A stretch of DNA of 21,777 nucleotides from CAYTRP01 sp964625145 (GTDB lineage: Bacteria; Sumerlaeota; Sumerlaeia; SLMS01; JAHLLQ01), in assembly GCA_964625145.1 (NCBI GenBank), contig CAZVAQ010000048.1, forward strand, positions 1 through 21,777, written 5' to 3'. Both the position numbers and the translations under genes were made by a program. The notes below the pieces were generated by a model. It was given only the letters and a program-made list of their open reading frames with translations. It was not told the DNA's origin and made no database searches. Below are positions 15,786 through 21,777 of this stretch, one piece after another; the stretch's first letter is position 1, and each line of letters starts with the position of its first letter.

Positions 15786-16658
15786 TCATCCTTCCCATGG
15801 CCTGATCAAATCGCGGAATGTGCGCTCGTAGCGTGCGCGGCGGAGGCGTTCTTCCTCGGTTTCGTCTTCGAGTTGGCGGAGCTCCTTCCAACTGGCGGGG
15901 CGCTTGGGGATGTTGGAATCCTGCGTCTTGCGCAGCCGCCCGGCGCGTTCCTCCGTGTCGAACAACACGTCGTGGAGGCTGTTGATCAGCATCGCGGTTC
16001 CAGCAAAGGCGAACAGGAAGATCCCGGCGAATTTCACCGCGGCTCCCAGCACCCACAAGCTGCCGAGGAAGATCAGCGCGGAAAACGTCACCCATGGGTA
16101 CTTCATCGACACCAGGAACCCGAATCGCAATGCGCGCAGCGGTCGCGCTTCGTTGCGCACCAGGAACGGCAGGGCATGCAGCACGATCATGAACAGGAAT
16201 GGAATCATCCACAGGAAGAACCCGCCCAGCACATATCCCACGAATGCGAGCGGCCCTGTCAGTTGTCCGCTCGCAAAGTAGAACCACACGTTCAGCAGCA
16301 GGATGCCAAGTATCAACCCGACCATCAGCAGGAACAGCAGCACGCGCCGGAAATGCAGCCACACTCCATGAGGCACCGCGCGCCATGGAGGATCCTTCTC
16401 CGCGCTGACGAGTTGACCGAAGTGCAGCAACCCCGCCAGCCATGCGGCATTGAACAGCGATGACACCACCATGGCGATCAGGTACGCCGCCGCGATCTCG
16501 ACCGGTCCGGCTTGTTCGCTGAGCAATGGCTCGAGAAACGCCGGCAGCAGCACGAAGACCGGGAAGAGCAGCAGGAAGAAGCCCAGGTTCGACACCAGCA
16601 AACGGCCCAGATGGTCGTAGCAGTCCCAGAACCATTGCTTGAGAGCCTGACTGATCAT
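15786..16658 (-). CDS. Multi-pass membrane protein of unknown function
   Basis: Predicted 290 residues. About six hydrophobic segments are visible: NLGFFLLLFPVFVLLPAF, AAAYLIAMVVSSLFNAAWLAG, VLLFLLMVGLILGILLLNVW, PLAFVGYVLGGFFLWMIPFLF, VTFSALIFLGSLWVL and FAGIFLFAFAGTAML. A charged C-terminal tail (about 225-290, rich in Arg and Glu, with ELRQLEDETEEERLRRA) should lie in the cytoplasm. The layout, and the opening W-x-x-x-D-x-L-x-x-L-x-x-x-N, loosely resembles the DUF624/YesL family, but the match is not firm. The gene begins three bases after the stop of a CorC-like gene and is the last of a minus-strand cluster, so a role beside those proteins is likely. No strong Shine-Dalgarno site is visible, which suggests coupled translation. 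Confidence 0.8.
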   Translation of the reverse strand: MISQALKQWFWDCYDHLGRLLVSNLGFFLLLFPVFVLLPAFLEPLLSEQAGPVEIAAAYLIAMVVSSLFNAAWLAGLLHFGQLVSAEKDPPWRAVPHGVWLHFRRVLLFLLMVGLILGILLLNVWFYFASGQLTGPLAFVGYVLGGFFLWMIPFLFMIVLHALPFLVRNEARPLRALRFGFLVSMKYPWVTFSALIFLGSLWVLGAAVKFAGIFLFAFAGTAMLINSLHDVLFDTEERAGRLRKTQDSNIPKRPASWKELRQLEDETEEERLRRARYERTFRDLIRPWEG

Positions 16659-16661
16659 GGA

Positions 16662-18035
16662 TCAGGCGTCACCCTCGGGCCGGCCATTGTCCTCGCGGTC
16701 AACTTCCGATGGTGGCGGCAGCAGGCGGACCTTCGAGACACGATGTCCAGCGGTGTTGGACGCGATGATCTTCCAGCCCGATTCCTCGATGATCTCGCCG
16801 CGCCGCGGCGCGCGTCCCAACCGGTGATAGATCCAACCCGCGATGGTGTCGTAGTTGCGACGGAACAGGTCCAGCCCCAGTTCCTCGCGCACATCGTCCA
16901 GGTTCATGGACGCGTCCACCAGATAGCCGTCGCCGATTTTCTCGACCAACGTCTGCGGGTGCTCATACTCGTCGCCGACCTCGCCGACGATCTCCTCCAG
17001 GATGTCCTCGCGCGACAACCAACCGGACGTGCCGCCGTACTCGTCAAACACAATGGCGACCTGCTGCTTGCGGCGGATCATTTCCTGCAGCGTGCTGTTC
17101 ACGCGGGCGACCTCGGGGACAAACAACGGACGGATGACCAGCGGCCGCAGGTTCTCCGGCAGCTTGTCCTTCTCCAGCAGGTCGTACACGTTGATGTACC
17201 CGCTCAGGTTCGTGATCGTGTCCTCGTAGACCGGGATGCGCGTGTAACCGGTGCGACGGCACAGGCTCAGCAACCGCTTGGAATTGTAGGCGGGAAGGCG
17301 AACGGCCGTCACCTTGTTGATCGGCCGCATCACCTCGCGCACCAATGTCGTGTCCAACTCCTCGATGGAGCGAACCATCTGCCGCGCGGTGCGGTCGTCG
17401 TTGTCGTTCACCTCGTGGGCGGTCTTTCCATGCGCTCCCTTGTCAGCGCGCATCGTGCGGACGCTGTCCACGGACAGGCGCACTTCCTGGTCCTGCTCGA
17501 TGAGCTGCGCACTGGGACGTCCCAGCCCCAGCAGCATCAACAGCCGGTCGATGCCGCGCACCAATGTCTCCCACGCATACCACGCGGCGGTGATGGAGAT
17601 TGGCGGCATGGCATCCTCGCGCAGGATCCACTCGGGTGCCGTGCGCCGCGGTCCCGAATCCCTCGCCGTCACTTGCAGGACTGCCAACGCGTGCATCAGG
17701 AAGACGATTCCGAACAGGAGCATCGTCCCGGCGATGACGCGCAACACGTGGTAATCCCACTGCTCCCCGGCAGCGCGCAGGAATTCGGATGCAAGCAGCG
17801 TCGAGGTTGGAATCAGGATCAGCAGCGACACCAAGCGCATCAGCTTCGCCGCGCTGAGCGCCATGCGCGTTCGCCGCAGGACGGTCGAGGCCAGGTTGGG
17901 ATCGAGTTCCATCTCCTCGTTCTCACCCGGGTACAGCACATCCACCGACAGGTGAAGATGATGAGCCTCCGAGCGTTCGCACCATTGGCGGACGAGCAGA
18001 CCGACGAGCAGGAAGCCGAGCAGGATCGCGATCAC
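16662..18035 (-). CDS. CorC/HlyC-like membrane protein with CBS pair (second copy)
   Basis: Predicted 457 residues. Start is GTG at 18035; it overlaps the upstream stop (GTGA), with GGAGGAA eight bases before it. The N-terminal half has hydrophobic segments (1-16, 66-83, 97-121) and a weak DUF21-like trace (RSEA near residue 21) in place of the usual F-F-x-x-S-E-x-A. The CBS pair follows: VREVMRPINKVTAV and TRIPVYEDTITNLSGYINVYDLL (about 230-290), then VAIVFDEYGGTSGWLSREDILEEIVGEVGDE (about 326-356). The CorC_HlyC C-terminal domain is about 362-440 (GYLVDASMNLDDVREELGL, TIAGWIYHRLGRAPRRGE). CNNM/CorC relatives take part in Mg2+ or Co2+ export or its control. Its tail after 440 is acidic. Confidence 0.88.
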   Translation of the reverse strand: MIAILLGFLLVGLLVRQWCERSEAHHLHLSVDVLYPGENEEMELDPNLASTVLRRTRMALSAAKLMRLVSLLILIPTSTLLASEFLRAAGEQWDYHVLRVIAGTMLLFGIVFLMHALAVLQVTARDSGPRRTAPEWILREDAMPPISITAAWYAWETLVRGIDRLLMLLGLGRPSAQLIEQDQEVRLSVDSVRTMRADKGAHGKTAHEVNDNDDRTARQMVRSIEELDTTLVREVMRPINKVTAVRLPAYNSKRLLSLCRRTGYTRIPVYEDTITNLSGYINVYDLLEKDKLPENLRPLVIRPLFVPEVARVNSTLQEMIRRKQQVAIVFDEYGGTSGWLSREDILEEIVGEVGDEYEHPQTLVEKIGDGYLVDASMNLDDVREELGLDLFRRNYDTIAGWIYHRLGRAPRRGEIIEESGWKIIASNTAGHRVSKVRLLPPPSEVDREDNGRPEGDA

Positions 18036-19384
18036 GACTCGATTTCCTCCGGCAGTTCCGCATGGACCTGCTCGCGCACGAACCGTAGCCTCTGCACGCG
18101 ATTGTTGGCCACTTCCTCCACGTGGAAGACGCCGCCGTCGACTTCCAGATGCTCTCCCGGCGCGGGCATATGCCCCAACTGGTCGGCAACATAACCACCG
18201 ATGGTGCGGGCGATCGTTTCATCCAGCTCCAGGTCAAGATCCTCGTTCACCTCCCACAGTTCCACACGTCCGTTGAGCAGCACCACCTCGCCGTCCGCGG
18301 ACTCCTCGATCCAGAAGTCCTCCTCGTCCTCCTCGTCGGGGATGTGGTCGCCGACGATTTCCTCGAACAAGTCATGCAAGGTGACCAGGCCGCATGTGCC
18401 GCCATACTCGTCCAGCACGATGGCCATGTGGGCGCGTGACTTGCGCAGCATGCGGAGCAGGTCCGGCAGCTTCATGTCCCGAGAGACGAGCATGGGCTCG
18501 CGCAGAAACTCCAAGGGCTTGCGATGCAGGTTGAGCAGGACTTCCTTTGCCAGCAGCGTCCCCACGACATTGTCCAGGTTGCCGTCATAGACGACGATGC
18601 GGCTGTAGTCGGTCTTGCGCAGCCGGGCGATCAGGTCGGCGGTCGGGATTTCGATGGGGACTCCCTCGATGTCGATGCGCGGAGTCATGATGTCGCCGGC
18701 GGTGCGCTCGGCAAACTCGCGCACACTGTCGATCATGTCGGCTTCCTCCTCGTCCACCAGGCGGTCGACACCGTGGACGTGGGGGAGCAACCGCAGGCGT
18801 GTGTTGCGCAGATGGCGCAGCCGCCATTCATCGCGCGTGAGGGTGCCCTCGCGGGTAAGGGAGAAGAGCATGGCGACCAAGGGGCGCACGGGAGCCGCGG
18901 CGATTCCGGCGGCTCCGCCGAGCCATCGTCTCACCCACGCCGGATACAGCAGGCTGATATTCCGCCCGGCACTGTCCAGGATGACGAACTGAAACGCAAT
19001 TGCCAGCACACTTCCCAGGCATGCCGCTGCGGGCTCCCAATCGGGGGCCCAACCCATGATCGTATCGACCACGGTGATGCTCATCGCGGAGTAGTAGAGC
19101 AGGCCGGCAAACCAGCACGCGCGCTCGGATCGCCAGGTCTCCTCGTTGGGCGCGTCGTCCTCGGACTCATCAGAGCTCAGTGCCGTCTGCATCATGAAAC
19201 ACAGGGCGGACAACAGGCCGAAGAGAACGACCAGACCCACGCGCAGAGCATACCATGCTTCCGCACGCTCTTCGGCATCCACGGCAGCCTCGGCTATCGA
19301 CTCGCCCGGGGCGATGGACCAGACCAGAATGGCAGCCGTGCCGGCCACAAGATAGAGCCAGCGTTTGGGAGGTTCGTCGTTCAA
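18032..19384 (-). CDS. CorC/HlyC-like membrane protein with CBS pair (first copy)
   Basis: Predicted 450 residues from a TTG at 19384, chosen because it starts just before the first membrane segment and leaves room for a promoter; an upstream TTG at 19471 would add 29 residues without recognisable features. Membrane segments are about 9-24, 46-66, 89-109 and 119-136. LLSALCFMMQTALSS (57-71) aligns with the DUF21 signature LSAFFSGSETALxS, with SE changed to MQ. Then come CBS1 (DIMTPRIDIEGVP, YSRIVVYDGNLDNVVGTLLAKEVLL; 230-285), CBS2 (HMAIVLDEYGGTCGLVTLHDLFEEIVGD; 319-346), an acidic DEEDEED, and the CorC_HlyC domain (about 355-440). A role in Mg2+/Co2+ homeostasis is inferred from the family. 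The stop overlaps the next start, so the two CorC-like proteins are translated together. Confidence 0.88.
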   Translation of the reverse strand: MNDEPPKRWLYLVAGTAAILVWSIAPGESIAEAAVDAEERAEAWYALRVGLVVLFGLLSALCFMMQTALSSDESEDDAPNEETWRSERACWFAGLLYYSAMSITVVDTIMGWAPDWEPAAACLGSVLAIAFQFVILDSAGRNISLLYPAWVRRWLGGAAGIAAAPVRPLVAMLFSLTREGTLTRDEWRLRHLRNTRLRLLPHVHGVDRLVDEEEADMIDSVREFAERTAGDIMTPRIDIEGVPIEIPTADLIARLRKTDYSRIVVYDGNLDNVVGTLLAKEVLLNLHRKPLEFLREPMLVSRDMKLPDLLRMLRKSRAHMAIVLDEYGGTCGLVTLHDLFEEIVGDHIPDEEDEEDFWIEESADGEVVLLNGRVELWEVNEDLDLELDETIARTIGGYVADQLGHMPAPGEHLEVDGGVFHVEEVANNRVQRLRFVREQVHAELPEEIES

Positions 19385-19441
19385 GAGCCTTGCAGGTGCT
19401 CCAAGGTCACCGGGGGATTGCGCTCCGACAGCGATAGAGTA

Positions 19442-19471
19442 AATATCATGGCTGCCGTTCCATCCCGTCAA
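19442..19471 (-). promoter_or_regulatory. Possible promoter for the CorC-like gene cluster
   Basis: On the minus strand TTGACG (19471-19466) is followed after 18 bases by GATATT (19447-19442), a 5/6 and 4/6 match to -35 and -10 boxes. A start near 19435 would give a leader of about 50 bases to the TTG at 19384. It would allow the CorC-like genes to be expressed without citrate synthase. Confidence 0.3.
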
Positions 19472-19507
19472 TGCCGATCCGGGTGCCTGTCGCCCGCAGA
19501 GCGGGGG

Positions 19508-20839
<1,332 letters not shown>

Positions 20840-20958
20840 TTGGCAAACCTCCAAGGCTCGGGTTCGAAATTGGGAATTCAGAAGGCTGATCTGGACTCGC
20901 ATGCGCCCCCAGCCAGAAACCGGCTTCTGCATCGGCTCTGCTGGCGTTGGCGAGGGCA

Positions 20959-20986
20959 ACTTTAGGTCGCACCCCCCACGGGTCAA
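20959..20986 (-). promoter_or_regulatory. gltA: Likely sigma-70-type promoter for citrate synthase
   Basis: On the minus strand TTGACC (20986-20981, 5/6 match) and TAAAGT (20964-20959, 4/6 match) are 16 bases apart. Transcription would start near 20952 and leave a leader of about 113 bases before the GTG. The leader shows no riboswitch I recognise. Confidence 0.5.
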
Positions 20987-21001
20987 GGCTTGCCGGAATC
21001 A

Positions 21002-21777
21002 ATGAGCCGCTTTTTTCCCCCGAAACCCCGCGCGACTCCCATTGTCGCCATTGCGGTTGCGGCCGCCACAGGCCTTGCCGCCGGGGCCACGGCCCTGCAT
21101 CGGCTCCGGGCCCGGGGGGAGGATCTCATCCTCGATGACGCCATTCATCTGGGCCAACTCCCCCAGATCAACGCGGGGCGACCCGTCGGGGAGCTCTTCC
21201 TGCTACCCCATTGGCAGGAGCACCCGGGCGATGCCCTCTGGCGGCCCATCCCGAAGGTCTTGTGGACCCTGACCGGCTCGGAGTCGGCGTGGGTCCCGGC
21301 TCTCACCATCTTGGGCGCAGCCGCCATTGCCGCATTGTTAACGTGGTTTCTTGCCGTCCGGTGCCGGCTTCCACCGGTGGTTGCCGCCATGGCTGGGTTG
21401 CTGCCGGTATTCCACCCCTTGGCGGCCGATGTCCTGCTCCCGTGGGTCGGGCAGATGGATCTGCTGGCGGGGGCAGGTTTGTTGGCAGCGTTGGCCCTGC
21501 TTTCCAGCTCATCCTTGGGACTCGCCATCCTGGGGGCGGGGTGTTTTGCCGTGGGGCTCCTGTGCAAGGAGAGCGTCCTGCCGGGCCTTGCCGCTCTGCC
21601 CATCGCCGCGGCGACGCTGGCTCCCGACCGGCGGGAGGCGGTCCGGCGAGCGGTCAGGGCGTTCCTCCTGCTGGGTGTGGTGGTGGGACTGTGGTTTGCC
21701 GTCCGCGCCTGGCTGCTCCCCGGGGGGGAGGCTCTTGGCAGCGGGGGAGGATGGTACCGCGAGGGAGAGCGGCGCCT
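21002..21777 (+). CDS. GT-C membrane glycosyltransferase-like protein (TMTC-like), N-terminal part
   Basis: The gene runs off the window end; 258 residues are visible with no stop. The first ATG (MSRFFPPKPR) has no strong Shine-Dalgarno site. A membrane segment at about 13-30 precedes a loop with an acidic pair (ILDDAIHLGQ, about 43-52), like the first-loop acidic motif of GT-C enzymes. LWRPIPKVLWTLTG resembles the YRPL-type segment of the TMTC/DUF1736 group. FHPLAADVLLPWVGQMDLLAG parallels the LHP-x-x-x-E-A-V-A-W-x-x-x-x-D-L-L-A pattern, and LLCKESVLPGLAALP parallels its S-K-E-S-A. Further hydrophobic segments follow. Such proteins use lipid-linked sugars to glycosylate proteins or lipids outside the membrane. 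Placement is by motif memory only; a tetratricopeptide C terminus would be expected beyond the window. Confidence 0.7.
   Translation, partial: MSRFFPPKPRATPIVAIAVAAATGLAAGATALHRLRARGEDLILDDAIHLGQLPQINAGRPVGELFLLPHWQEHPGDALWRPIPKVLWTLTGSESAWVPALTILGAAAIAALLTWFLAVRCRLPPVVAAMAGLLPVFHPLAADVLLPWVGQMDLLAGAGLLAALALLSSSSLGLAILGAGCFAVGLLCKESVLPGLAALPIAAATLAPDRREAVRRAVRAFLLLGVVVGLWFAVRAWLLPGGEALGSGGGWYREGERR

Noticed and set aside
20840..21001. Riboswitch or small RNA in the citrate synthase leader
   Set aside because: No recognised aptamer core or stable conserved fold; only a promoter-like pair is supported.

Overview
The window looks like chromosomal DNA from an uncultured, GC-rich (about 60-65 % by eye), Gram-negative-type bacterium. 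It carries housekeeping genes (pheS, pheT, cysE, citrate synthase), a lipoprotein signal, and Shine-Dalgarno (SD) sites before most genes. Three N runs (10, 100 and 10 bases) mark it as a scaffold from a draft or metagenome assembly. The convergent gene junctions carry short repeats, such as GGATGAA triplets, GTGGAC triplets and a repeated 17-mer of GGAACT-type motifs. From memory these resemble intergenic repeats in PVC-group, Hydrogenedentes or Sumerlaeota-like genomes; this is an impression only and no phylum is claimed. I see no phage, insertion sequence, CRISPR array, tRNA or rRNA.

Layout. 1-1293 (+): the end of an asparagine-synthase-like gene, then a membrane-anchored protein with two ComEA-type helix-hairpin-helix modules. 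1313-3610 (-): a divergent family B DNA polymerase of the PolB2-like type, with eroded exonuclease motifs, an altered motif C and a C-terminal sliding-clamp-binding peptide. 3611-4335: a long noncoding stretch with a 65-bp tandem repeat interrupted by the 100-N gap. 4336-9067 (+): pheS, a small membrane-anchored coiled-coil protein, pheT and cysE, tightly packed. 9157-9753 (-): a lipoprotein. 9837-11981 (+): a Nudix hydrolase, a VanX/DdpX-type D-Ala-D-Ala dipeptidase and a TIGR01777-type epimerase. 12116-15420: a divergent pair, a multi-pass HGSNAT/NagX-like acyltransferase (-) and L-fucose isomerase (+). 15786-20839 (-): citrate synthase, then two CBS-domain CorC/HlyC-like membrane proteins and a third membrane protein, probably co-transcribed. 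21002-end (+): the N-terminal part of a GT-C/TMTC-like membrane glycosyltransferase.

How the genes fit together. The pheS-to-cysE block joins phenylalanyl-tRNA charging to cysteine synthesis. The fucI/acyltransferase pair suggests use of fucose and possibly amino sugars. The twin CorC-like proteins with a third membrane protein look like one envelope or ion-homeostasis module. No obvious new multi-gene defence system is present. The most unusual items are the degenerate polymerase with its clamp motif, the intrinsic terminator of the neighbouring gene embedded in that polymerase's coding sequence, the extra membrane protein between pheS and pheT, and the 65-bp tandem array.
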